Below the pieces are notes generated by a model that ran no database searches, was not told where the DNA came from, and saw nothing but the letters and a program-made list of their open reading frames with translations. This document shows, in pieces, positions 42,639-50,853 of a DNA stretch of 64,000 nt. The stretch lies in assembly GCF_027474405.1 (NCBI RefSeq), contig NZ_CP114871.1:2365001-2429000 (forward strand), given 5' to 3'. Both the position numbers and the translations under genes were made by a program. This DNA comes from Caulobacter sp. NIBR2454. GTDB taxonomy: Bacteria; Pseudomonadota; Alphaproteobacteria; Caulobacterales; Caulobacteraceae. The first letter of the stretch is position 1. Each line of letters opens with the position of its first letter.

Positions 42639-43723
42639 CTGGCCGACGCGACGCCGGAGAAGTCCAGGTCGCGGGCCACGAACACCCGCACCGGCGCGCC
42701 CTGCAGAACCGTGATGGTCACCGGGATGTCGATCTGCTTTTGCAGGGCGATGCTGGCGATATTATTCGCCTGCTGCTGGGAGCCGATGACGATGGCCGTG
42801 CCGCCGTCGCGGTCGCCGCCCAGCGCCTGTAGCCCCGACGAGATCACCGACAGCACGATCGACGCCCCGAACCGGCGCAGGAAGTGAGAGTTGGTCTCCC
42901 CCTCTAGACCGCCGCGCCCCAGACTGTCAGCGCTGGGCGAGCCGATCTCCACCGAGACTCCGTCGGGCGTCAGCACCCGTGACCAGACCACGAACGCCCG
43001 CGTCTGGCCGACGGCGACGCCAGCGCGATATTGCCCGATCAACTTGGAGCCGCGCGGGATCAACACCGTCGATCCGTCGAAGCCGCGCACGTCGCGGCTG
43101 ACCACGGCCCGGACAAACCCCGGCAAGTCGGAATTGATGCCCGTCTCCAACACGGCGGCGATCACCGCGCCCTGGGGAATGATGAGCCGGGTGTCGCGAA
43201 GCCGGGTCGCGCGGGCGGTCTCCACCCCCGTCGAACCGACGCGCTCGGAAAAGCGCTCGTCCGGCGAGGCCATGGAGGGTGCGGGCGTCGTTGCGACCGG
43301 CGCGCGGCCACCGGTCTGGGCCGCCATGGTGACGGCCTGCGGCGCCTCGCTGATATCGACCACCATGGCCGGGGCGCGCCAGCGGACGCTGGGATCCTCC
43401 CCCTCCACCATGGGCGAGAAGCTGGCGGGGTCGGGCGACAGCATCGTCGCCGGGGGTGGCGTGACGGCTTCTGGCGCCGGCGTGGGTTGTTCAGCCGCCG
43501 GCTCCGGCGTAGCGACGGCCGTCGGCGTGGCCTGGGCCCGGGCGGCGCGGCTCTGGCTGAGCGTCATAAACACCACGCCGCCGATCACGAGCGCGAAGCC
43601 TAGCCCGATCAGCGGCGCGGCTTTGCTGTCGGGACGGGCCACGGCCGCGCCCGGTACACCGTCGAGGGCGAAGACGGCGCTGGGTTCGGCGGCGGCCGAT
43701 TTCATCTTGGATTTCAGCATCAT
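42635..43723 (-). CDS. virB10: VirB10 type IV secretion core protein
   Basis: A 362-residue protein that spans the inner membrane and periplasm and ends in the outer-membrane pore. One membrane helix lies at about 37-58. A long Pro/Ala-rich periplasmic stretch (about 60-170) follows. The C-terminal TrbI/VirB10 beta-barrel has LIIPQGAVIAAVLETGINSDLPG, VLIPRGSKLIGQY and the antenna region around FLRRFGASIVLSVISSG. Both ends overlap neighbours by ATGA. Length is typical. Confidence 0.94.
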   Translation of the reverse strand: MMLKSKMKSAAAEPSAVFALDGVPGAAVARPDSKAAPLIGLGFALVIGGVVFMTLSQSRAARAQATPTAVATPEPAAEQPTPAPEAVTPPPATMLSPDPASFSPMVEGEDPSVRWRAPAMVVDISEAPQAVTMAAQTGGRAPVATTPAPSMASPDERFSERVGSTGVETARATRLRDTRLIIPQGAVIAAVLETGINSDLPGFVRAVVSRDVRGFDGSTVLIPRGSKLIGQYRAGVAVGQTRAFVVWSRVLTPDGVSVEIGSPSADSLGRGGLEGETNSHFLRRFGASIVLSVISSGLQALGGDRDGGTAIVIGSQQQANNIASIALQKQIDIPVTITVLQGAPVRVFVARDLDFSGVASAR

Positions 43724-44478
43724 GGCCGACCCTTCTTCGCCTGCGGGAGGACGCCGCCCGTGGCCGGCGGGCGATAGCCGCCATTGGCGATCCAGGTAAC
43801 CTCCTCGCCCCGCCGCAGGGCGAAGCGCGGGGCCAGCTCGTCCACGACCAGAAAGCCGTCGCGGTGGGAGACGTTGGTCACCGCCTCTTGCTTGGCTTCG
43901 TCGATGGTGAAGATCGCCGGATATTCCGCCTGCGGGCCAAACTCGAAATAGGTCGCTTGGCCATCGTCGAAGACGCGGGTGGGAACGAGCAGCTTGGAGC
44001 CCGAATAGCTATAGGCGCTGTTGACCGCCTGGGGCGGTTGCGGCGCGGGCGGCGGCTCGACGAACACCGGCGCGGGGCTCGGCACGTCGAAGCGCAGGCC
44101 AAACACCACGTCGCGTCCCGCGGCCTTCGCCGTCCGCGCCGACAGGGCGAAGTTATAGCGCCTCAGGTTGGTGATGACGGACATGTTGGTCCGGGTGTTT
44201 GGGTCTAGCGGCTTGAGGAACAACAGATTGGCGCGCCGGTTGGGCGTCACCTGCCAGCCCAGACTGTCGCCGACGGCCACGTTTTCGATCCGCTCGTCAG
44301 CGGCGAACTCGATGGTCAGCTGATAGCCGAGGGTCGCCGACAGCTCGACCACCTCGTCGGGGTCATAGGCCACGGTGCGAATGCGCGGATCGACCATCCC
44401 CGGCGACGGCTTCACGGCGGCGAAGACCGGCGTGGACGAGACGAACAGTACGGCGAGGACAAGGGCGGGACGGATCAT
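43720..44478 (-). CDS. virB9: VirB9 type IV secretion outer core protein
   Basis: A 252-residue periplasmic/outer-membrane core protein. The signal peptide is MIRPALVLAVLFVSSTPVFA. The N-terminal domain contains DPRIRTVAYDPDEVVELSATLGYQLTIEF and LFLKPLDPNTRTNMSVIT. The C-terminal domain contains FEFGPQAEYPAIFTI and FALRRGEEVTWIANGGY, all standard VirB9/CagX features. It overlaps virB6 and virB10 by ATGA at each end. The VirB7 lipoprotein that normally pairs with it is not found in this operon. Confidence 0.94.
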   Translation of the reverse strand: MIRPALVLAVLFVSSTPVFAAVKPSPGMVDPRIRTVAYDPDEVVELSATLGYQLTIEFAADERIENVAVGDSLGWQVTPNRRANLLFLKPLDPNTRTNMSVITNLRRYNFALSARTAKAAGRDVVFGLRFDVPSPAPVFVEPPPAPQPPQAVNSAYSYSGSKLLVPTRVFDDGQATYFEFGPQAEYPAIFTIDEAKQEAVTNVSHRDGFLVVDELAPRFALRRGEEVTWIANGGYRPPATGGVLPQAKKGRP

Positions 44479-45611
44479 GATCTTGGACCTCTCGGTCGGA
44501 CGGGAGCCATCGTGCGGCGCGGCGCCTCGCCAAGGCGCGCGGGCGGCGGCGCGCCTTCCCGCATCCGGACGGTGCCAGCCTCGGCCGGTCGGTGGACGTT
44601 GAAGGCGACACGCGAGGTCGCCGCCTGGGCCGCGGTGGCTGGCAGACGGCGCGCCAGCTCCTGAGCGCGATGCAGGCTCTCGACGGGGCGGGCAGGCACG
44701 GAGGCCTGACGCGGTCCATCTTGCCGGCCGATCCGCAGGCGCTTGATATCAAGACCGCTGGCGATCACGCTTCCCACGCCGAGCATTCCGATCTGGGCCA
44801 GGGCGAAGACGGCGACCACCGCATTGACGGCCCGACCGGTGTCAGGATCGAGCACCCCCTCCGCGCGCTGGTTCGTCAGGGTCAGCAACCATGGCTCAAG
44901 CACCACCAGTAGGATCGTGATGGTCAGCCAACAGGCCACGGGCGTGAAGGTCGCGGCGACCATGGCCTTCACCCAGCCGGTGAACAGACCGCGCGTGGCG
45001 TCGAACAGGAACATGGCGATGAATAGCGGGCCAAGCGCGCTGAGCACGCCCACGCTGACCGTCGCCAGACAGAGAATACCGACGGTGCTGAGGAACAGCA
45101 GCGACGCCGCCCGCCACAGACCATCCGCCGCCTGGGCCGCGCCGCCGCTAAGCGCCTGGGCGTTCGGGCCGGCCGCCTTGCCGAAGGCCGCGGCGCTGAG
45201 GGTGATCTCTTCATAGGCGTATTCAAGACCCTTGAGCGGATCGGCGGCCAGCCCCTCGCTGCTCAGGCCGCCGACCAGCCGGGCGATCTGAACCGGGGCG
45301 TTGAAACCGACGTCGAACACCAGGGTCTGGAACGTCGTCCAGCTGAGACTGACCGCCAGAATGGCGCCGATCTTCAGGCCGATCAGGGGCGCATCGCTAA
45401 GTCGCGCGCCGCCCACGCCGAACATCAGCCGAAAGCCAAGCACGGCCACATAGATGGTCAGCAGGCTGGTCAGGATCGTCGGATACAGCGAACCCGGCGC
45501 CGTCAGCGTCTCGAATCCCGCCTGGGAGAAGCCGCGGACGTTGCAGTCCACCCCGCCCAGCACCTCGCGCACGAGGCCGGAGCCGGAATAGGCGTCGGCG
45601 CAGGCGTTCAC
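44475..45611 (-). CDS. virB6: VirB6/TrbL type IV secretion membrane protein
   Basis: A 378-residue polytopic inner-membrane protein with about six membrane segments and a long proline- and arginine-rich cytoplasmic tail (about 285-378). The segment GLWRAASLLFLSTVGILCLATVSVGVLSALGPLFIAMFLFDATRGLFTGWV matches the conserved core of VirB6/TrbL. It begins with GTG overlapping the virB4 stop (GTGA) and ends overlapping the virB9 start, so no virB8 can lie between virB6 and virB9. Confidence 0.9.
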   Translation of the reverse strand: MNACADAYSGSGLVREVLGGVDCNVRGFSQAGFETLTAPGSLYPTILTSLLTIYVAVLGFRLMFGVGGARLSDAPLIGLKIGAILAVSLSWTTFQTLVFDVGFNAPVQIARLVGGLSSEGLAADPLKGLEYAYEEITLSAAAFGKAAGPNAQALSGGAAQAADGLWRAASLLFLSTVGILCLATVSVGVLSALGPLFIAMFLFDATRGLFTGWVKAMVAATFTPVACWLTITILLVVLEPWLLTLTNQRAEGVLDPDTGRAVNAVVAVFALAQIGMLGVGSVIASGLDIKRLRIGRQDGPRQASVPARPVESLHRAQELARRLPATAAQAATSRVAFNVHRPAEAGTVRMREGAPPPARLGEAPRRTMAPVRPRGPRS

Positions 45612-47992
45612 GGTCGCGCCTCCGGCCCGACGAAGGCCTCCATCCAGTCTTCCGGCCGGTCGCCCAATTCGGCGCGGAGGGCGTCCAACCGGCGGACCGA
45701 CCGCTCCGTCCCCGCCAACACCTTCAGCAGACGCGGCATGCCGCCCAGGTCCAGCCGCGCCACCACGCTATGGTCGGCCTGCTTGACCAGGAAGCAGTGC
45801 GAGGTGTCGGGCAGCGAGCGGACCAGTTCGAACTCGTGCGCCGACAGGCCGAAACCCTCGATGTAGTCCGCCGCTCGCGCCTTTGGGTTGGGAAGGAAAA
45901 TCTGGGTCGCCGCCTGTTCGACGATGGCGGCGGAGATGCGGCTTTCCAGGGCGTCGGACGCACTCTGGGTGCAGAAGCCGATCACGCCGTTGCGCTTGCG
46001 GATCGTCTTCTCCCAGTCCTTCAGCCGATGTTCGAAAACCGGGTCGTCCAGGGCTTTCCATCCCTCGTCGACCACGATGATCGCGGGCTCGCCGTCCAGC
46101 ACCTGCTCGACCCGGTGGAACAGGTACATCATGGCCGGCGTCCGCACGGTCGGCGTATCCAAGATGCGGGTCATGTCGAAGCCGCAGGCGCCGGCCGCGA
46201 AATCCAGCTGGTCGTCGGCGTTGTCGAAGAGCCAGGCGTGCTCGCCGCCGCCACACCACGCGCCAAGCCGCGACGCCAAATCCCCCGCCACCGGACGCCG
46301 GACGCCGACGAACAGTTCGCGCAGATGACGCAGGCGGCGATGCTCCGGCGCCTGGGCGTAGTTGGCGTCCACCGCCTCGGCGATCAGGGCGCGATCCTCG
46401 GCGGTCAGGGCTTCGCCGCTGGAGCACAGAAGCTGCGCCAGCCACTCGGCCAGGAAGGCGCGGTTGGCTCCACTGTCCGGCAGTTGAAGCGGGTTGAGAC
46501 CCGTCGGCTCGCCGGGGCGCAGGACGTCGTAGCGCCCTTCGATGGCGCGGATGAAAATCTCCGCCCCGCGATCCTTGTCGAAATAGACGATGCGGGGACG
46601 AAAGCGCTGCGCCTGGGCCAGCAGGAAGGTCAGCAGCACCGTCTTGCCCGAGCCGCTTGGACCCAGGACCGTAAAGTTTCCAAGGTCTCCGGCGTGGAAG
46701 TTGAAGTGATACGGTCCGCTGGCGGTGGTCTCCAGCACCGTGACCGCCGGTCCCCAGTGATTGCCCGTCGCCTGCCCCGTCGCGTGATTGTGGAAGGAGG
46801 CGAAGCTGGCGAAGTTGGCGCTGGAGATCAGGACCTTGCGCGCCACGTATTTCAGGTTGCCGGGAAACTGCGCCCAGAAGGATGGCTCCAGGTTCACGTC
46901 CTCGCGCACCGCCACGGCGCCGGTCTCGGCGAGAGCCGACTGAACCTCCGCCACCGCGAAATCCAGGGCGGCGAGATCTGGCGCCTTCACCAAGATGGAC
47001 AGGTGGTGCTCGCCATAGGCGGCGCGACCGGCGCCGACCTCGTCCTTGGCCGCGGCCAGGTCGTCACGCAGACTGAAAGCCTCGTCATCCGCCGCTCGCA
47101 GCCGGCGCAGCGCCAGGCCCATGCGGTCCAGGGTCGCCTGCCGGTCCACGAAGGCGAAACTCTCGGTCAGGGTCATCTCGAACGGCAGGCGGGTAACCGC
47201 ATCCAGCATCCCGGGGGTGCTGCGGGCCGGATAGTCCTTGAGCGTCACCACCGCGCCAAAGCGGGCGGACTGCCCCCCGCCGGCGCCGATCTCCATGGCG
47301 TCGAAGCCAAAGCTCAGGCGGCGATCGGCCAGGGCCGCGCCGATGTCGTCTCCGGGCTTGAGGAAGGGCCGAGTCTGGCCGTTCACCAGGGCCGCGAGAA
47401 AGGCGCAGGGCTCCGAATAGCGCGCGCCGTTCTTCTCGTAGGCGCTGAGCGCCCGCGCGCCATAGGGAGCCAGGGTGGCCAGGAAGGATTTTCGGATCGA
47501 ATTCAGTTGCCGCAGCTCGTCCGCCAGCCCCTGGTCGGCGCTGCGCGAGGACGATCGGAAGATCTGGTCGATCAGCCCCGCCCGGCCCTGCAACGGCCGT
47601 CGCACCAAGGTCAGAAACAGGTCGTTGGAGTAGAGCCGCCGCTCGGCCAGGGTATCGCGCCAACTGGCGTCCAGGCTGGCGGAGAACGGATCCTCCGGCG
47701 CGGCGCCGAGATCAGCCTCGACCGGCCGCCGCAGGATGTGGTGATAGATCGCCAGACGAGAACTGGCGGCGCCACGAAACAGGGTCTCGCGCAGTTGCTT
47801 GCGGTAGTTCAGCTCGTCATCGTCCCGCGTCTCGAACGGAAAGCCGTCGAGCTGGATCACCTGCACCAGCAGACCGTCGCGGGTCTGGATCGTCAGGTCG
47901 TCCACGTGCCGCGCATAGGGCAGCCGGTCGCCGATCCTGGCCTCGCGCGGGGCCATGGCCTTGGCCAGGCTGTTGGTCACATATCCGATCAC
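45608..47992 (-). CDS. virB4: VirB4 type IV secretion ATPase
   Basis: A 794-residue ATPase. The GTG at 47992 overlaps the virB3 stop (GTGA) and begins VIGYVTNSLAKAMAPREA, the usual VirB4 N-terminus; the frame is open further upstream but that part is antisense-frame noise from virB2/virB3. Residues of about 1-400 are the CagE/VirB4 N-terminal domain. The ATPase domain has Walker A VLGPSGSGKTVLLTFL near residue 440 and Walker B AIIVVDEGWKALDD near 630, with CTQSASDALES following. It energises pilus subunit extraction and secretion. Confidence 0.95.
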   Translation of the reverse strand: MIGYVTNSLAKAMAPREARIGDRLPYARHVDDLTIQTRDGLLVQVIQLDGFPFETRDDDELNYRKQLRETLFRGAASSRLAIYHHILRRPVEADLGAAPEDPFSASLDASWRDTLAERRLYSNDLFLTLVRRPLQGRAGLIDQIFRSSSRSADQGLADELRQLNSIRKSFLATLAPYGARALSAYEKNGARYSEPCAFLAALVNGQTRPFLKPGDDIGAALADRRLSFGFDAMEIGAGGGQSARFGAVVTLKDYPARSTPGMLDAVTRLPFEMTLTESFAFVDRQATLDRMGLALRRLRAADDEAFSLRDDLAAAKDEVGAGRAAYGEHHLSILVKAPDLAALDFAVAEVQSALAETGAVAVREDVNLEPSFWAQFPGNLKYVARKVLISSANFASFASFHNHATGQATGNHWGPAVTVLETTASGPYHFNFHAGDLGNFTVLGPSGSGKTVLLTFLLAQAQRFRPRIVYFDKDRGAEIFIRAIEGRYDVLRPGEPTGLNPLQLPDSGANRAFLAEWLAQLLCSSGEALTAEDRALIAEAVDANYAQAPEHRRLRHLRELFVGVRRPVAGDLASRLGAWCGGGEHAWLFDNADDQLDFAAGACGFDMTRILDTPTVRTPAMMYLFHRVEQVLDGEPAIIVVDEGWKALDDPVFEHRLKDWEKTIRKRNGVIGFCTQSASDALESRISAAIVEQAATQIFLPNPKARAADYIEGFGLSAHEFELVRSLPDTSHCFLVKQADHSVVARLDLGGMPRLLKVLAGTERSVRRLDALRAELGDRPEDWMEAFVGPEARP

Positions 47993-48273
47993 GGCTGGTA
48001 GGTGTTCGAGCCCCAGAAACGATAGTTCCGGACGCGGGGGCAGCGACTGGCGCGGGTGATCCAGAGGTCGAAGAACCGAGGCTCGTTGAGGCATCCCACA
48101 TAGCCGATCAGATGGATCACCCCGGCCGCCGCCAGCGCCCAGAAGCTCTTGGTGATCAGGAAGGCCTCGATCGTCGCGATCAGGTTGAAGACAGCATAGC
48201 TGTAGGTGACGCCGCCGATCATCTGGGGGCGGGTCAGGGCCGCGAAGACAGGGTCGGAGGCGAGCCGGTTCAA
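47989..48273 (-). CDS. virB3: VirB3 type IV secretion protein
   Basis: A 94-residue inner-membrane protein. LASDPVFAALTRPQMIGGVTYSYAVFNLI is the canonical VirB3 N-terminus with the conserved LTRPxM motif, followed by two membrane helices. The apparent start is TTG, 3 bases after the virB2 stop; no other start fits the conserved sequence. It overlaps the virB4 start. Confidence 0.9.
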   Translation of the reverse strand: MNRLASDPVFAALTRPQMIGGVTYSYAVFNLIATIEAFLITKSFWALAAAGVIHLIGYVGCLNEPRFFDLWITRASRCPRVRNYRFWGSNTYQP

Positions 48274-48276
48274 GGC

Positions 48277-48582
48277 TCAGTGCGCCAGGCTGGCGGCGTC
48301 GCGCAGACCAGCGACGATGGCCCCTGCGCCGAACACGATGAAGGCGCCAAGCACCACGGTGACGCCGCGCCGCCAGTCGATGCGGCCGGTCAGCATCATG
48401 AAGCCCACCGCCGCCACGGCGATCACCGCCGCGGTGGTGGCGAGGTTGCCCAAAAGGGTGCCCTGCACCCACTGCAAGGCGCCCAGGATCGGGCCGGAGC
48501 CGGCGGGGTCGGTCTGTGCGTACGCGGGGCGCGCGGCGGCGAAGGCGGCCAGCGCCGCGAGAAGGGTTTGGCGTTTGCTCAT
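48277..48582 (-). CDS. virB2: VirB2 major pilin
   Basis: A 101-residue prepilin with a signal peptide (MSKRQTLLAALAAFAAARPAYAQ) and two hydrophobic helices (about 45-68 and 75-95) separated by the short charged loop GRIDWRR, the normal VirB2/TrbC layout. It overlaps the upstream transglycosylase gene by ATGA. It would form the pilus shaft. Confidence 0.9.
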   Translation of the reverse strand: MSKRQTLLAALAAFAAARPAYAQTDPAGSGPILGALQWVQGTLLGNLATTAAVIAVAAVGFMMLTGRIDWRRGVTVVLGAFIVFGAGAIVAGLRDAASLAH

Positions 48583-49169
48583 GGGAGGGTCTCAGGCATC
48601 GGTGCGCCGCCGCCGGACTGGCGGGCGAGCCGGGTCAGGATGGCGGAAACGTAGGCGCGGGTTTCAGGATAGGGTGGCACGCCGCCGTGGCGATCCACGG
48701 CGGCGGGGCCAGCATTGTAGGCGGCCAGCGCCTTGGTCAGGTCGCCGTCGTAACGTTGCAACATGCGGCGCAGATAGAGGCCGCCGCCCGTGATGTTCTG
48801 GATAGGGTCGCTGGGATCAACGCCCAGCTCGCGCGCCGTCGCGGGCATCAGCTGCATCGTCCCACGCGCCCCCTTTGGCGAGACTGCGGACGGGTTGAAG
48901 CCGGACTCGCGCCAGGCCACGGCTTCAAGCAGGGCGGGGCTGAGACCAAGGGCATGAGAAGTCTGGCGGATGCGTTCGCGAACGGCGGACGGCGTGGCGG
49001 CATAGGTCCGGGTCACGGCCGGTCGCGCGACCACGATCGGCGCTCCCGGCCCGTCGACCGCCAGATAAACCGCCGGACCGGCCTGGATCGCCACCGCACC
49101 GTCGTCGCCGATGCTAAGCACCTGCGCACAGGCGGGCGTGGCGGCCGCTCCAAGGAGCGCCGCCGTCAT
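48579..49169 (-). CDS. virB1: VirB1-like lytic transglycosylase
   Basis: A soluble or exported transglycosylase of 196 residues from the ATG at 49169; an in-frame GTG at 49271 would give 230 residues with more arginines before the hydrophobic stretch, so the start is uncertain. The signal-like MTAALLGAAATPACAQ is followed, at about residue 65, by the SLT domain with catalytic Glu in LLEAVAWRESGFNPSAVSPKGARGTMQLMPATA. ALAAYNAGPAAVDRHGGVPPYPETRAYV closes the fold. It would open peptidoglycan for the secretion channel. It is the first gene of the coupled operon. Confidence 0.88.
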   Translation of the reverse strand: MTAALLGAAATPACAQVLSIGDDGAVAIQAGPAVYLAVDGPGAPIVVARPAVTRTYAATPSAVRERIRQTSHALGLSPALLEAVAWRESGFNPSAVSPKGARGTMQLMPATARELGVDPSDPIQNITGGGLYLRRMLQRYDGDLTKALAAYNAGPAAVDRHGGVPPYPETRAYVSAILTRLARQSGGGAPMPETLP

Positions 49170-49263
49170 CAAATCCGCCGTCAAGAAGGGACGACCGCCC
49201 CGCCTCCTGGGGAGTCGGCGGAGCGGTCTGACCGACGGCGATGAGGCCGCCGGCCGCCTTGGA

Positions 49264-50841
49264 TCAACCACGGGAGGCAGGCGCTCCCGACTTCATGAAG
49301 CCTAGGTCGTGAGTGCTCTGGTTGAAGTTCGCCAGGTTCGGGAACACGGTCGCAAGGTTGCTTCCGTCCACGCCAAACCACCGCCCCAACGTCGCGCCAT
49401 ACTGGTCCACCGAGGTCGTGGGGATCATATGGCCGTCCGTCATGTTGGGGTTGCGGAAACTCTTACTCGCGTCGTCCAAACCGAGGGTCGGATACTGACC
49501 GAACATGTCGCCGCCGTTGACCGCGCCGCCCCAGATGAAATGGTGCCCGCCCCAAGCGTGGTCCGTACCCGAGCCGTTAGTGGCGAAGGTCCGCGAGAAG
49601 TCCGAGGCGGTGAACGCGGTTACATTGGCGCGCATATCGACGCCGTTGACGTTCTTCAGAGCGAGGTCGAGGTATTGCAGCGAGTGCGCCAGGCGAGCCA
49701 GGTTCTCGGGCTCAGCGCTGTTCTGGTTGTAGTGGGTATCGAACCCGCCCAATTGGACAAAGAACACCTGCCGCTTGATCCCCATGGCCTGCGCCCCGGC
49801 GATGATCCGCAACACGGTCTGGATTTGGGGCGTCAACGGATTGCCGGCCCCATAGGGATCGATGGGATTGGTATAGGCGGGCGGAGCCGCCACCGCCCTG
49901 ACGCCGGCGTTGATATCGTTGGCCGCGCTCATCGAGCGTCCGACGACATCCGCATAAACCTGCGAGATGCTGGAAGTGCCGCCAGCACGAATGACGTTCT
50001 TGGCGGCGGTCGCCGCCGCTCTCGATCCAAAGAGCGTACTGTTGTCCCGGAGATCGAACTTGAGCGAAACACCTGGGCTGCCGCTGGTGCTGACGGCGTA
50101 CTGGTTGATGTGCTCACCCGTCAAATAGACGGCGTTGCCCGCGGCCGAGATGGCCGTGAACACGGTTTTGCTGTTCATGCCACGAACCATATCGGCAAGG
50201 CGGCCGCCCCAACCCGACTGGGCTCCTTCGGTCGCGCCGGACTGCCAGCTGGATTGCTGGTCGTTGTGCGAGAATAGCTGCCGGGGAATTTCGACAGTTC
50301 GGCGCTCATACGCCTCACGGGTGGTGCCTTGGGTAATGAGCGTGCCCACGTTCGCCAGCACCGCAAGACGCGCCGGTTCCTGGACGCCGCCTTCCAGTGC
50401 GAGCGGCGGTTGGAACATCGGGATCAACGGCGACAGCATGGGATGAAGCGCGAAGGTTCGCAGCTCCTCGTTCGCGCTGCCAGGCACGAGTTGCGGGGTC
50501 GCGGGCGTGATCGGAAGCACTCCGCCCCAGCGCGCCGGCGTCGCGCGGCCGGCGCTCAAGTTCGGGGCGGTTCCCGCGGCTTTTAGCGCGATCGGCTGGT
50601 TGCCGGTGTTTCGAGCCTTGTTGTACCGCTCCCAGCTACCCGGGTCGGTCGCCAGGACCATGTTGTTGGAGTCCTGGCCACCGGCCAGGAAGATGCAGAT
50701 CAGAGCCTTGTAGTCCCCTGCCGACTGCGCAGCAGCGGAGCCTGCGGCAGCCAGTTGCAGGGCGAACGGGGCGCCAGCTCCTAAGATTGAGAAGCCCGCG
50801 CTGAGGCGCATGAATTCACGGCGGCTGGTTTCTTTTGTCAT
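49264..50841 (-). CDS. DUF1501 Tat-exported protein
   Basis: A 525-residue protein with a twin-arginine signal (TSRREFMRLSAGFSILGAGAPFALQLAAAGSAAAQ), so it is exported folded and may carry a cofactor or metal. The body resembles DUF1501, a distant member of the alkaline-phosphatase/sulfatase superfamily: ICIFLAGGQDSNNMV near the N-terminus, VFFVQLGGFDTHYNQ, and near the end SDFSRTFATNGSGTDHAWGGHHFIWGG, which likely carries metal ligands. It lies 12 bases downstream of a DUF1800 gene on the same strand; the two families regularly occur as a pair. Reaction unknown. Confidence 0.85.
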   Translation of the reverse strand: MTKETSRREFMRLSAGFSILGAGAPFALQLAAAGSAAAQSAGDYKALICIFLAGGQDSNNMVLATDPGSWERYNKARNTGNQPIALKAAGTAPNLSAGRATPARWGGVLPITPATPQLVPGSANEELRTFALHPMLSPLIPMFQPPLALEGGVQEPARLAVLANVGTLITQGTTREAYERRTVEIPRQLFSHNDQQSSWQSGATEGAQSGWGGRLADMVRGMNSKTVFTAISAAGNAVYLTGEHINQYAVSTSGSPGVSLKFDLRDNSTLFGSRAAATAAKNVIRAGGTSSISQVYADVVGRSMSAANDINAGVRAVAAPPAYTNPIDPYGAGNPLTPQIQTVLRIIAGAQAMGIKRQVFFVQLGGFDTHYNQNSAEPENLARLAHSLQYLDLALKNVNGVDMRANVTAFTASDFSRTFATNGSGTDHAWGGHHFIWGGAVNGGDMFGQYPTLGLDDASKSFRNPNMTDGHMIPTTSVDQYGATLGRWFGVDGSNLATVFPNLANFNQSTHDLGFMKSGAPASRG

Positions 50842-50853
50842 TTTCGTATCCTC

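Noticed and set aside
45770-48001. 743-codon open frame opposite virB4
   Set aside because: Antisense to virB4, which has both Walker motifs; the composition is typical of a shadow frame.
47993-48472. 160-residue N-terminal extension of VirB4
   Set aside because: It translates virB2/virB3 DNA in another frame; the GTG at 47992 overlapping the virB3 stop gives a normal VirB4 N-terminus.
41667-49169. Integrative conjugative element
   Set aside because: The VirB set is present, but no relaxase, coupling protein, integrase or transfer origin was seen in the window.
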